A stretch of DNA of 64,000 bases from Olsenella uli (GCF_016899935.1 NZ_JACJJK010000009.1:37914-101913), one strand, 5' to 3'; counted from the stretch's first letter, positions 36,265 to 44,771 are shown. Made by a program: numbers and translations. Notes: a model not told the origin generated them from the sequence alone.

Positions 36265-37140
36265 GTGGAGCTGCGACACCTTCGGTACTTCCTGATGGTC
36301 GCACGGGAGGGCACCATCTCGGGGGCGGCCGCGGCGCTGCACGTCTCCCAGCCCTCGCTCTCCCGTCAGATGCAGGAGCTCGAGCGCGAGCTGGGATGCC
36401 GACTCTTCGATCGCGGCAGCCGGCGCATCATGCTCACGGAGACGGGTATGCGGCTGCGCCGCCGCGCCGAGGAGATCGTCGACCTCGTCGGGCGCACGGA
36501 GGACGAGCTCCGCCTCTCGACGGATACGCTCGCCGGGGAGGTGCGCGTTGGCGGCGGCGAGACGCCGGCCATGGGGCTCGTCGCCGACGTCATGGCCGAG
36601 TTCGTGGACGCCTACCCGCTCGTGCGCTTCTCGCTCTTCAGCGGCAACTCGGAGAACGTGAGCGAGCGGCTGGACACGGGGCGGCTCGACTTCGGCGTGT
36701 TCATCGGGCACGCCGACCTCTCGCGCTACGAGTTTCTGCAGCTCCCCGCGCGCGACCGCTGGGGCGCTTTCATGCGCGAGGACGACCCGCTCGCCGCGCT
36801 CGACGCCGTGACGCCCGTCGACCTCGCGCGGCGCTCGCTCATCCTCTCCGAGCAGGCAAGCCGCGAGATGGGCGCGTGGTTCCACCGCGACCTCGAGGAC
36901 CTCGACGTCGTGGCCACCTACAACCTACTCTACAACGCGGCGCTGCTCGCGCGGCGTGACATCGGCGTGGTGGTGAGCCTCGAGGGCATCGTCGACACGA
37001 GCGCGGGGTCGGGGCTGGCGTTCAGGCCCCTCGAGCCCGCGATCTCGGCGGACGTGTTCATTGCCTGGAAGCGCTATCAGGCCTTCTCCCCCGCCGCAGA
37101 GGCGTTTCTCGGTGAGATTCGATCCCGTTGGGCCGTCTGA
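36265..37140 (+). CDS. LysR family transcriptional regulator
   Basis: About 291 aa from GTG 36265 (MELRHLRYF, with GGGAGGG 10 nt upstream); an ATG at 36244 gives 7 more residues but has no ribosome site. HTH: GTISGAAAALHVSQPSLSRQ. The effector domain follows, with GEVRVGGGETPAMGLVADVM. Close in pattern to regulators of divergent detoxification genes. It is divergent from the small Cys-rich/hydrolase/DUF3737 operon, its likely target. Confidence 0.88.
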   Translation: MELRHLRYFLMVAREGTISGAAAALHVSQPSLSRQMQELERELGCRLFDRGSRRIMLTETGMRLRRRAEEIVDLVGRTEDELRLSTDTLAGEVRVGGGETPAMGLVADVMAEFVDAYPLVRFSLFSGNSENVSERLDTGRLDFGVFIGHADLSRYEFLQLPARDRWGAFMREDDPLAALDAVTPVDLARRSLILSEQASREMGAWFHRDLEDLDVVATYNLLYNAALLARRDIGVVVSLEGIVDTSAGSGLAFRPLEPAISADVFIAWKRYQAFSPAAEAFLGEIRSRWAV

Positions 37141-37160
37141 GCCGAGCTGGTTCCACGGCG

Positions 37161-37237
37161 ATAGCATACACTGGGCGCAATTCGGCAAACCGTCAACTGG
37201 GGAAATATTGGCGGCTTGCCGCCCCAGTGTATGCTAT
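37161..37237. repeat. Long-arm hairpin element, copy A
   Basis: Arms ATAGCATACACTGGG (37161-37175) and CCCAGTGTATGCTAT (37223-37237), perfect 15 bp, around 47 nt that hold an inner stem (GGCAA/TTGCC) and CAACT. It lies 43 nt past the stop of the isochorismatase gene. See copies at 38234 and 60553. Confidence 0.8.
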
Positions 37238-37279
37238 TTGGCCATGTCGACCACCTTACTGTCGTGAGCCGTGCGCGGC

Positions 37280-37837
37280 CTACGCCAGCGCGGCCACCAG
37301 CTCGGCGACGGTCGTGAGCTCGGAGCCGTAGCACTTCTCGCAGTGCTCGAGCGCGCCCTCCTGTGTGCCGCAGAGGAATGTCATTGTGGCGTCGGTCACC
37401 ACGACGGAGGCGTAGCCCAGGAAGTAGGCGTCGGCCAGGGTGTGGAGCACGCAGATGTTGGTGTCCGCGCCCACGGCGATGACGGTTCTGACGCCCAGCT
37501 CGCGCAGCGTGAGGTCGAGGTCGGTCTGGAAGAAGCCGGAGTAGCGGCGCTTGGGGATCGTGATGTCGCCGGGAGCCTGCTCGATCTCCGGGAAGACGCG
37601 CACCTCGCCGGCGATGCCGTGCTCGCCCCAGAGGTCGAGCTCGCGGTCCAGGCCGCGGACGTGGGCGTCGTTGCAGTAGATGACCGGGATGCCGGCGGCG
37701 TGGCAGGCGGCAACGGAGCGCGCGACGGCGCTGCGGTAGGCGGCGGTCGCGGCGTCGGGGTCGTAGAGCGCGTCGTCGCCCACGGCCTCGATGGCGTCGA
37801 TGACGAGCAGGGCAGTGGCGTTCTTGTCGATGTTCAT
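37280..37837 (-). CDS. Isochorismatase/nicotinamidase family cysteine hydrolase
   Basis: 185 aa from ATG with GAGGGGAG upstream. Catalytic triad Asp14 (LVIDAI), Lys96 (TIPKRRYSGF) and Cys129 (GADTNICVLHT). A PncA-like metal site would use Asp/His near residues 57-64 (NDAHVRGLD). Likely an amidase on a small molecule; nicotinamidase is plausible and would feed NAD recycling with CinA, but the motif set is not decisive. Divergent from the MGMT gene. Confidence 0.85.
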   Translation of the reverse strand: MNIDKNATALLVIDAIEAVGDDALYDPDAATAAYRSAVARSVAACHAAGIPVIYCNDAHVRGLDRELDLWGEHGIAGEVRVFPEIEQAPGDITIPKRRYSGFFQTDLDLTLRELGVRTVIAVGADTNICVLHTLADAYFLGYASVVVTDATMTFLCGTQEGALEHCEKCYGSELTTVAELVAALA

Positions 37838-37889
37838 GGGCTCCCCTCTCCGCGCGGTGGTAGCCTGAGGATAGCGGATTGGAGGTCGC

Positions 37890-38204
37890 ATGGAGCAGTC
37901 GTTCTTCGAGCGCGCCTGGGACGTGGTGCGCCAGATCCCGGAGGGGCGCGTGGCCAGCTACGGGCAGGTGGCCCGCCTCATGGGCGCGCCGCGCTGCGCC
38001 CGGCAGGTGGGGTACGCCATGCACGGGAGCCCCGGCGTCGCGGGTGGGGTGCCCTGCCACCGCGTGGTCTTCGCGGACGGCTCGCCCGCGCCGGGGTTCG
38101 CCTTTGGGGGCCCCGGCGAGCAGCGCCGCCTGCTCGAGGCCGAGGGCGTGCGCTTCCTGGCGGACGGGCGCGTGGACATGGGCGCGTGCGCCTGGGAGGC
38201 GTGA
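37890..38204 (+). CDS. MGMT family DNA alkyltransferase domain protein
   Basis: 104 aa, the catalytic domain only. IPEGRVASYGQVARLMG is the DNA-binding recognition region; GVPCHRVV carries the acceptor Cys56, so it is not an ATL protein (which has Trp there). The N-terminal domain of Ogt is missing, as in many short homologues. Probably repairs or flags O6-alkylguanine. A 52-nt gap separates it from the divergent hydrolase. Confidence 0.85.
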   Translation: MEQSFFERAWDVVRQIPEGRVASYGQVARLMGAPRCARQVGYAMHGSPGVAGGVPCHRVVFADGSPAPGFAFGGPGEQRRLLEAEGVRFLADGRVDMGACAWEA

Positions 38205-38233
38205 GGGTCGCTGCGGCAGGTCCTACTCGCCCC

Positions 38234-38330
38234 AAACCTCACAGGTACTGGTACGTACCACAAGTGCGGCGTTATGAAGTTGGACGATAAGGACAGATTA
38301 TTTCTTCAAGTGAGACCACCTGTGAGGTTT
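38234..38330. repeat. Long-arm hairpin element, copy C (divergent)
   Basis: Arms AAACCTCACAGGT (38234-38246) and ACCTGTGAGGTTT (38318-38330), perfect 13 bp, 71-nt loop containing AAGTTGG and a GGTACGTACC palindrome. It starts 30 nt after the MGMT stop; orientation relative to that gene matches copies A and B. Confidence 0.65.
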
Positions 38331-38408
38331 GCCGTCAGCGGGCCGGAGGGCGCCGGCGAACCCGGGAAAAGCGGGTATATAGTGGGCGCAGCCATCGAAG
38401 GGAGAACC

Positions 38409-38921
38409 ATGACCTATGCCGTCATCGTAAGCTCGAGGACCGGAAACACCGCCCGCCTCGCCGACCGCGCGCGCCAGGCGCTGGGCGAGAAGAACGAGGT
38501 CGCCGACGTCGCGGCCGCAGACCTCGTGCTGCTGGGCTCGTGGACCGACAAGGGCGGCCTCGCCGAGGACCTCGCCGACGCGCTCCCGCAGCTCGCGGGC
38601 AAGCGCGTCTTCCTCTTCGGGACCTGCGGCTTCGGCGGCGACCCCGCCTACTACGACCGCGTGCTCGACCGCTTTGCCGCCGCGCTGCCCGCAGACGCGC
38701 TGGTCGTGGGCCGCTTCATGTGCCAGGGCCAGATGCCGCCGACCGTCCGCGAGCGCTACGTCAAGATGGCCGAGCAGGACCCGGCGCGCTTCACGCCCAT
38801 GATCGAGAACTTCGACCGCGCCCTCGGCCACCCGGACGAGAAGGACCTCGATGCCCTGGTCGGCGCCCTGGGCGCGGCGGGCCTCCTTCCGGAGGGCGGC
38901 ACCGATGGCGCGCGTGCGTAG
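38409..38921 (+). CDS. Flavodoxin family protein
   Basis: 170 aa. The FMN loop is SSRTGNTARLAD at residues 8-19, with the 2nd loop near LLGSWTDKGG and the 3rd near FGTCGFGGD. It follows AAGGGAGA. It probably delivers low-potential electrons. It overlaps the next gene by 17 nt, so it belongs to the dehydratase/activase-like operon and may feed the [4Fe-4S] activator there. A weak TATAGT (38378-38383) upstream could be its -10. Confidence 0.85.
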   Translation: MTYAVIVSSRTGNTARLADRARQALGEKNEVADVAAADLVLLGSWTDKGGLAEDLADALPQLAGKRVFLFGTCGFGGDPAYYDRVLDRFAAALPADALVVGRFMCQGQMPPTVRERYVKMAEQDPARFTPMIENFDRALGHPDEKDLDALVGALGAAGLLPEGGTDGARA

Positions 38922-39930
38922 CGCGCTCGGGGCGCTCGCCGGGGCCGCGCCCTACGCTGACGTGCGCACGGTCGGCCTCCCCCGCGCCCTCATGACCTAC
39001 CGCCTGGGCGCCAAGTGGCGCGCCTTCTTCGAGGCGCTCGGGCGCGAGGTCGTGGTGAGCGACGCCTCCGACCGTGGCGTCTTCGAGCGCGGCCAGGCGC
39101 TCTCGGTCGACGAGTGCTGCCTTGCCTCCAAGCTCTACCTGGGCCACGTCGACGCGCTGGCGGACCGGGTCGACGTCGTCTTCGTGCCGAGCTTCTCGGC
39201 CGCCGACGCGCTGCACACCTACTGCACCAAGTTCCAGGCCCTCCCCGACCTCGTGGAGAGCGCCTTCGTGCTCGCGGGTCGCCCGGTCCGCGTGCTCTCC
39301 GCCCTTCTCGCCGAGGGGGCGGCCGAGAAGGACGAGCGGGCCTCCTACGTGGCGCTCGCCGCGCGCCTGGGCGCTGGTCGCCGCGAGGGCGAGCGCGCCT
39401 GGAAGCTGGCCTGCCGCGCCCAGCGCGACCGCGACGCCCGCCTCGCCCGCGCCCAGGACGAGCTCGTCGGCGCCGCGCGACGTCTGCCCGCCGACGAGCG
39501 CCCGCTCACCATCCTGGTGGCCGCGCACCCCTACGTGGCGCACGACCCGTTCGTCGCCGGCCCCGTGACCGACGCCCTGCGCGCCGCGGGCGCCACGGTG
39601 CTCTTTGCCGACGAGTTCGACCACGCCCGCGCGGCCCGGCGCTCCTACGACTTCTCGGCGTCGCTGCCCTGGATCGTCAACCGCGAGCTCGTGGGCGCGA
39701 TCCTCGAGCTCCACGACCACGTTGACGGTATCGTGCTCGTGAGCGCCTTCCCCTGCGGCCCGGACTCGATGACCGACGACGCCATCGCCCTCTGCGTGAA
39801 GGGCCGCCCCGTCCTCACGCTCACGGTGGACGCCCAGAGCGGCACCGCCGGCATCGAGACCCGCGTGGAGAGCTTCGTCGACATCCTTTCCTACCAGCGC
39901 AAGGGAGGCTACCTCCATGGCCGCCGATGA
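38905..39930 (+). CDS. Acyl-CoA dehydratase activase-related protein (DUF2229-like)
   Basis: 341 aa; ATG with GGAGGG upstream, inside the end of the flavodoxin gene. Pattern of DUF2229: VGLPRALMTYRLGAKWRAFF at the start, then SVDECCLASKLYLGHV with paired cysteines, LHTYCTKFQALPDL, and late SAFPCGPDSM and LTLTVDAQSGTAGIETRVES. In many anaerobes this domain is part of one giant protein with ATPase domains; here it is a separate gene. Likely iron-sulfur; substrate unknown. Confidence 0.75.
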   Translation: MARVRSALGALAGAAPYADVRTVGLPRALMTYRLGAKWRAFFEALGREVVVSDASDRGVFERGQALSVDECCLASKLYLGHVDALADRVDVVFVPSFSAADALHTYCTKFQALPDLVESAFVLAGRPVRVLSALLAEGAAEKDERASYVALAARLGAGRREGERAWKLACRAQRDRDARLARAQDELVGAARRLPADERPLTILVAAHPYVAHDPFVAGPVTDALRAAGATVLFADEFDHARAARRSYDFSASLPWIVNRELVGAILELHDHVDGIVLVSAFPCGPDSMTDDAIALCVKGRPVLTLTVDAQSGTAGIETRVESFVDILSYQRKGGYLHGRR

Positions 39931-41110
39931 CATGGCCGACAAGAACGCCCTCACCGAGGTCCTCGCCAAGGTGGCCCTGCGCGCCGGCGAGGTCCGTCCG
40001 ACGCTCCTGCCCCGCAAGCGCCGCCGGGCGGACCGCCACTCGCGCAAGAAGGTCGCCTTCATGCACTACGGCTACTACGACGTGGCCTTCCAGTACTTCA
40101 CCGAGCACGTCCTCGACGCCGACTACGTTCGCATGCCCGCGCCTACGCGCCGCACGCTGGAGATCGGCTCCGAGCACAGCAACGACTACGTCTGCGCGCC
40201 CTTCAAGCACATCCTGGGCGACTACGTGGAGGCGCTCGAGGCGGGGGCCAACGTGCTCGTGCAGTTCACGGGCTACTGCCGGCTCACCTACTACGGCGAG
40301 CTCCAGGAGATGATCCTGCGCGACATGGGCTACGACGACTTCGAGATGCTCAACTTCTCCTTCGTCTCGGGGCGGCCGTTCAAGGACTACGTGGCCTACT
40401 GCAAGAAGGTGGTGAACCCCAACCTCTCGGTCGCCAAGGGCGTGGCGAACATGCTCGTCCTTCTCCGCATGGTGGAGCACCTGGACGCCTACAACGACTA
40501 CTACCTCGCCAACGCGGGCTTCGAGGTCGAGCCGCGCTCCTTCGAGCGGGCGCGCGCCGCCTTCTTCGAGGACATGCGCTGCAGCGTCACCATGACCGAC
40601 GTCGACCAGGCCTACCGTCGCGGCATGGACGCCCTGCGGGCCCTGCCCACCGAGAGGCCCGACCGGCCGCTGCGCGTGGGCATCGTCGGCGAGTTCTTCA
40701 CGGCAGCCGACCCCGTAAGCAACCTCGACATCGAGCGCAAGCTGCTGGGGATGCGCGTGGAGCTGGCGCGCGCCCTCAACATCACCAACTTCGTCCTCCA
40801 CTACAACGAGGAGAACGTCCGGCGCTCGGCGGCGCCCTACGTGACCTACGACATGGGGCCCACCTCGAGCCTCACCATTGCGGCCGCCAAGCGCTACCTC
40901 GAGGAGGGCTTCGACGGCGTGGTGCACATCAAGTCCTCCGGCTGCACGCCCGAGATCGACTGCATGCCGCCGCTGCAGCGCCTCGCACGCGACTTCCACG
41001 CGCCGGTGCTCTTCCTGACCTACGACTCGCAGACCAGCGACACCGGCCTCGACACCCGGCTCGAGGCCTTCTACGACATGCTCTCCATGAGAAAGGCGAG
41101 GACGATATGA
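39917..41110 (+). CDS. 2-hydroxyacyl-CoA dehydratase-like (HgdB/DUF2229-family) protein
   Basis: 397 aa. Cysteines in DYVCAPFKHILG, TGYCRLTYYGELQEM, AYCKKVV and KSSGCTPEIDCMPPLQRLAR resemble the cluster ligands of the dehydratase-type domain; TYDSQTSDTGLDTRLEAF at the C-terminus mirrors VDAQSGTAGIETRVESF of the preceding gene, so the two are paralogues. Overlaps both neighbours (14 nt and 4 nt). Probably forms a complex with them. Confidence 0.75.
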   Translation: MAADDMADKNALTEVLAKVALRAGEVRPTLLPRKRRRADRHSRKKVAFMHYGYYDVAFQYFTEHVLDADYVRMPAPTRRTLEIGSEHSNDYVCAPFKHILGDYVEALEAGANVLVQFTGYCRLTYYGELQEMILRDMGYDDFEMLNFSFVSGRPFKDYVAYCKKVVNPNLSVAKGVANMLVLLRMVEHLDAYNDYYLANAGFEVEPRSFERARAAFFEDMRCSVTMTDVDQAYRRGMDALRALPTERPDRPLRVGIVGEFFTAADPVSNLDIERKLLGMRVELARALNITNFVLHYNEENVRRSAAPYVTYDMGPTSSLTIAAAKRYLEEGFDGVVHIKSSGCTPEIDCMPPLQRLARDFHAPVLFLTYDSQTSDTGLDTRLEAFYDMLSMRKARTI

Positions 41111-42078
41111 CGAAGGCGAGGGCCTACCTGGGCGTGGACACCGGGTCCATCTCCACGAAGGGCGTGGTCGTGGACGAGCGCGGGACCATCCTCGCGCGCT
41201 CCTACCTCTGGACCGAGGGGGCGCCGACCGACGCCGCGCGGCGCGTGGTCGACGAGCTGGCGCCCCAGGTGGACCGGGACGCCTACGAGGTCGTGGCCGT
41301 GGGCACCACGGGGTCGGCGCGCCGGCTGGTGGGCGCCATGCTCGGGGCCCAGGTTATCAAGAACGAGATCACGGCCCACGCGGTGGGCACGACCTTCCTG
41401 CACCCCGACGTCCGCACGATCCTGGAGATCGGCGGGCAGGACTCCAAGATCATCTGCGTGGAGAACGGCGTGGCGGTGGACTACGCGATGAACACGCTCT
41501 GCGCGGCGGGCACGGGCTCCTTCCTCTCGAGCCAGGCGCACCGGCTGGGCGTGGAGGTCGAGGAGTTCGGCGACATCGCGGCCACCTCGAAGCACCCCGC
41601 CAACATCGCCGCGCGCTGCACCGTCTTCGCCGAGAGCGACCTCGTCCACAAGCTCCAGGTGGGCTACGAGAAGCGCGACGTCATCGCCGGCCTCTGCCGC
41701 GCGGTGGCCACCAACTACCTCAACAACGTCGGCAAGGGCAAGAAGATCGTGGCGCCGGTGGTCTTCCAGGGCGGCGTCTCCAAGAACTCCGGCGTGGTGC
41801 GCGCCTTCGAGGAGGAGCTGGGAATGGAGGTCCTCGTGGACCCGGACGGCCACCTCATGGGCGCCTTCGGCGCGGCGCTGCTCGCGGCCGACGCGCCCGC
41901 CTCCGAGCGCCGGCCCTTCGCCTGGGACGTCGACGACTTCGAGTTCCGCACGCGCGAGGTCGTGTGCGGCCGGTGCGCCAACCACTGCGAGGTCGTGTGC
42001 GTCTACCGCGACGACGAGCTCATCGACTCCTGGGGCAACCGCTGCGACCGCGGCGCAGTCCGTCCCAAACATGCCTAA
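41107..42078 (+). CDS. Acyl-CoA dehydratase activase (BadF/BadG/BcrA/HgdC ATPase)
   Basis: 323 aa. ASKHA-fold ATPase: YLGVDTGSISTKGVVVDE, IGGQDSKII (with Asp of the helix-cluster-helix site), CAAGTGSFLSSQA (bridging [4Fe-4S] Cys) and CTVFAESDLVH (second Cys), GGVSKN. The C-terminus adds CGRCANHCEVVC, an extra cluster-like motif found in the giant fused activators. It injects electrons with ATP into radical dehydratases. The last codons CAT GCC TAA lie in palindromic repeat copy 3. Confidence 0.88.
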   Translation: MTKARAYLGVDTGSISTKGVVVDERGTILARSYLWTEGAPTDAARRVVDELAPQVDRDAYEVVAVGTTGSARRLVGAMLGAQVIKNEITAHAVGTTFLHPDVRTILEIGGQDSKIICVENGVAVDYAMNTLCAAGTGSFLSSQAHRLGVEVEEFGDIAATSKHPANIAARCTVFAESDLVHKLQVGYEKRDVIAGLCRAVATNYLNNVGKGKKIVAPVVFQGGVSKNSGVVRAFEEELGMEVLVDPDGHLMGAFGAALLAADAPASERRPFAWDVDDFEFRTREVVCGRCANHCEVVCVYRDDELIDSWGNRCDRGAVRPKHA

Positions 42079-42102
42079 AAGGGGTCTGACACCTTTTAGG
42101 CA
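42072..42102. repeat. Palindromic repeat, copy 3 (TAAAAGGGG family)
   Basis: TGCCTAAAAGG and CCTTTTAGGCA arms around GGTCTGACA. Between convergent genes: its TAA ends the activase (plus, 42076-42078) and its opposite-strand TAA ends the ABC-F gene (42098-42096). Confidence 0.9.
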
Positions 42103-43904
42103 AGTCCGAGGGCGTCGGCGAGCTCGAGCCACTCGTCCTCGAGGGCCTCGCGCTCGGCCAGGCACGCGTCGAGCGCCTCCTGCGCGGCCATGAGGGCGGC
42201 GTAGTCGCTCGCGTCCACGGCGGCCATCTCCTGGCGCAGGCAGTCGGGCTCCCCCGCCGTCTTGTCGAGCTTGCGGCTCACCGCGTCGAAGCGCTTCTTG
42301 AGCTCGCGGCGCTCCTGGTTGGAGAGGCCGGTTCCGGCGGGGCGAGAAGGACCGTTCGCCTGCGGCTCGTCTGCGGGGGCGGGCGCCGGGCCGTCGTTCT
42401 TCTCGGCGAGCAGGCGCAGGTACTCGTCCACGCCGCCGGGGACGTGGCGCACGTGGCCGTCAATGAGCGCGAACTGGTCGTCGGTCACGCGCTCCATGAG
42501 GTAGCGGTCGTGGGAGACCATGATGAGCGTCCCGGGCCAGCTGTCGAGCAGGTCCTCCATCACGGCGAGCATGTCCGTGTCCAGGTCGTTTCCGGGCTCG
42601 TCGAGCACGAGCACGTTGGGCTCCTCCAGGATCACGCAGAGCAGCGCCAGGCGGCGGCGCTGTCCGCCGGAAAGGTCGCGAATGAAGTTCTGCAGCTCGC
42701 GCTGCTCGAAGCCGAGCCGCTCGATGAGCTGCGTGGGGCTCTGCATCTTGCCGCCCACGAGGTAGCTCCGCTTGTAGCGGCCGAGGACCTCCAGCACGCG
42801 CCAGTCGTCCTTCTCGGCAAGGGCGTCCAGGTGCTGGCTCATGAAGCCGAAGCGCACCGACGCGCCGATCTTCACGATGCCCGAGGTGGGCTCGAGCGCG
42901 CCGGTCATGAGCGCGAGCAGCGTCGACTTGCCCGCGCCGTTGGCGCCGAGGATGCCGTAGCGGTCCCCGGGCCCGATGAGCCAGCTCACGTCGTCGATGA
43001 CGCGCGGCCCGCCCGGATAGGCGAACGAGACGTCCCTCATCTCGATGACCTGCTTGCCCAGACGGCTCACGGCAAGGCGCTTGAGCTCGAGCGGGTTTCT
43101 GAGCGGCGGGTCGTTGGCAATGAGGGCGCGCGCCGCCTCGATGCGGAACTTCGGCTTGCTCGTGCGCGCCTTGGCGCCGTGCGCGAGCCAGTTGAGCTCC
43201 TTGCGCAGCGTGTTCTGGCGGCGCTCCTCCATGACGGCGGCCTGGCGCTCGCGCTCCACGCGCTGCTGGATATAGGCTGAGTAGCCGCCCTCGAAGGGCT
43301 CGATGCGGCGGTCGTGGACCTCCCACATGTGCTCGCAGACCTCGTCCAAAAACCACCGGTCGTGCGTGACCACGAGAAGCGCGCCCTCCCCCGCCGACCA
43401 GCGGCGGCGCAGGTGCTCGGCCAGCCACTCGATGGCGGCGAGGTCGAGGTGGTTGGTCGGCTCGTCCATGAGGATGACGTCCCAGGTGTGGCAGAGCACG
43501 CGGCAGAGGTCCACGCGGCGGCGCTGCCCGCCGGAGAGCTCGCCGACGAGGCCGTCGAGGTCGAGATCACCCACGAGCTCGTCCAGGATGGCGCGGATGC
43601 GGGCGTCGGAGGCCCAGGTGTACTCGGGCACGTCGCCAAAGATCGCGCGGCGCACGGGGTCCTTGTCGTCCAGCTGGTCCGCCTGACCCAGATAGCCCAC
43701 GGCGATGCCCCGACGCCACGTGACGGTCCCCGCGTCCGGCTCCAGCACGTGGCCCACGATCTCCAGTAGCGTGGACTTGCCGTCGCCGTTGCGGCCGACG
43801 ATGCCGATGCGCTCGCCCTCGTTGATGCCGATGGTCTGGTCCGTGAGCACGCGCTTGCCGGGCCACTCGTGGCTCACGTGCTCGAGGCCGATGAGGATGC
43901 CCAC
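42096..43904 (-). CDS. ABC-F family ATPase
   Basis: 602 aa, GTG start overlapping the nfo stop. Two ABC domains: GRNGDGKST with LSGGQRRRVDLCRVL and [11 protein letters not shown], then GANGAGKST with LSGGQRRRLALL and LDEPGNDLDT (a variant of the usual DEPTNHLD). No membrane segment; a C-terminal coiled coil (about 530-600) as in Uup. ABC-F proteins act on the ribosome or protect from antibiotics. A GDG in the first P-loop and the variant second Walker B are unusual. Confidence 0.9.
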   Translation of the reverse strand: MGILIGLEHVSHEWPGKRVLTDQTIGINEGERIGIVGRNGDGKSTLLEIVGHVLEPDAGTVTWRRGIAVGYLGQADQLDDKDPVRRAIFGDVPEYTWASDARIRAILDELVGDLDLDGLVGELSGGQRRRVDLCRVLCHTWDVILMDEPTNHLDLAAIEWLAEHLRRRWSAGEGALLVVTHDRWFLDEVCEHMWEVHDRRIEPFEGGYSAYIQQRVERERQAAVMEERRQNTLRKELNWLAHGAKARTSKPKFRIEAARALIANDPPLRNPLELKRLAVSRLGKQVIEMRDVSFAYPGGPRVIDDVSWLIGPGDRYGILGANGAGKSTLLALMTGALEPTSGIVKIGASVRFGFMSQHLDALAEKDDWRVLEVLGRYKRSYLVGGKMQSPTQLIERLGFEQRELQNFIRDLSGGQRRRLALLCVILEEPNVLVLDEPGNDLDTDMLAVMEDLLDSWPGTLIMVSHDRYLMERVTDDQFALIDGHVRHVPGGVDEYLRLLAEKNDGPAPAPADEPQANGPSRPAGTGLSNQERRELKKRFDAVSRKLDKTAGEPDCLRQEMAAVDASDYAALMAAQEALDACLAEREALEDEWLELADALGLA

Positions 43905-44758
43905 TACGCGGTCGCCTCCCCTGCGGCGAGCCGGCGCAGCAGCGCGATCTCGGCCGCCCAGCCGTCGAGCTCGTCCTGCGGGGTCTCGAGGACCATCGGC
44001 AGGCCGACCAGGCGCGGGTTGGTGACCACGGCGCGGAAGGTCTCGAGGCCGAGCGTGCCCGCGCCGATCTTCTCGTGACGGTCCTTGTGGGAGCCGAGCG
44101 GGTTCTTGGAGTCGTTGAGGTGCAGCGCGCGCAGGCGGTCGAGGCCGATCACGCGGTCGAACTCGTCGAGCACGCCGTCGAGGTCGTGCACGACGTCGTA
44201 GCCCGCGTCGGCCACGTGGCAGGTGTCTAGGCACACGCCGAGCAGCTCGTCGTGGTCCACGCCGTCGATGATGCGCGCCAGCTCCTCGAAGGAGCGGCCG
44301 ACCTCGGTCCCCTTGCCGGCCATGGTCTCCAGCAGCACCGTCGTTGCCTGCCCGGGCGTGAGCACCTCGTTCAGGCCCTCGCAGATGAGGCGGATGCCCT
44401 CGTCCGCGCCCTGCTTGACGTGGCTGCCCGGGTGGAAGTTGTAGAGGTGGCCGGGCAGGCGCTCCATGCGTGCCAGGTCCTCGCGCATCGCGCGCCGGGC
44501 GAACTCCACGGTCTCCGGCTTAGCGGAGCAGAGGTTGTAGGTGTAGGGCGCGTGCGCCACGAGCGGGCCAATCCCGTGCTCCGCCAGCGTGGCGAGAAAC
44601 GCGGCGAGGTCGGCATCGTCAAGCTCGCGTGCGTTGCCGCCGCGTGGGTTGCGCGTGAAGAACGCGAAGGTGGTGGCGCCGATGGAGACGGCGTCGTCCG
44701 CCATGGCGGCATAGCCGCTCGCGGTCGAGAGGTGGCAGCCTATCAGCAGTTCGTTCAT
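43904..44758 (-). CDS. nfo: Endonuclease IV (AP endonuclease)
   Basis: 284 aa TIM-barrel with three zinc ions. Typical are IGCHLSTASGYAAMADDA, TFAFFTRNPRGG, LVAHAPYTYNL, NFHPGSH, LLETMAGKGTEVG, LGVCLDTCHVADAGYD and LHLNDSKNPLGSHKDRHEKI. Cuts DNA 5' of abasic sites, complementing dUTPase and uracil repair. The 46-nt gap to coaBC holds a palindrome. Confidence 0.96.
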   Translation of the reverse strand: MNELLIGCHLSTASGYAAMADDAVSIGATTFAFFTRNPRGGNARELDDADLAAFLATLAEHGIGPLVAHAPYTYNLCSAKPETVEFARRAMREDLARMERLPGHLYNFHPGSHVKQGADEGIRLICEGLNEVLTPGQATTVLLETMAGKGTEVGRSFEELARIIDGVDHDELLGVCLDTCHVADAGYDVVHDLDGVLDEFDRVIGLDRLRALHLNDSKNPLGSHKDRHEKIGAGTLGLETFRAVVTNPRLVGLPMVLETPQDELDGWAAEIALLRRLAAGEATA

Positions 44759-44771
44759 CCTGGCTCCCGTC

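Noticed and set aside
37161..37237. Integron attC site
   Set aside because: It is a hairpin after a gene, but the ends lack the RYYYAAC and GTTRRRY cores and no integrase is present.
37890..38204. Alkyltransferase-like (ATL) protein without activity
   Set aside because: The PCHR motif with acceptor Cys56 is intact; ATL proteins have Trp or Ala there.
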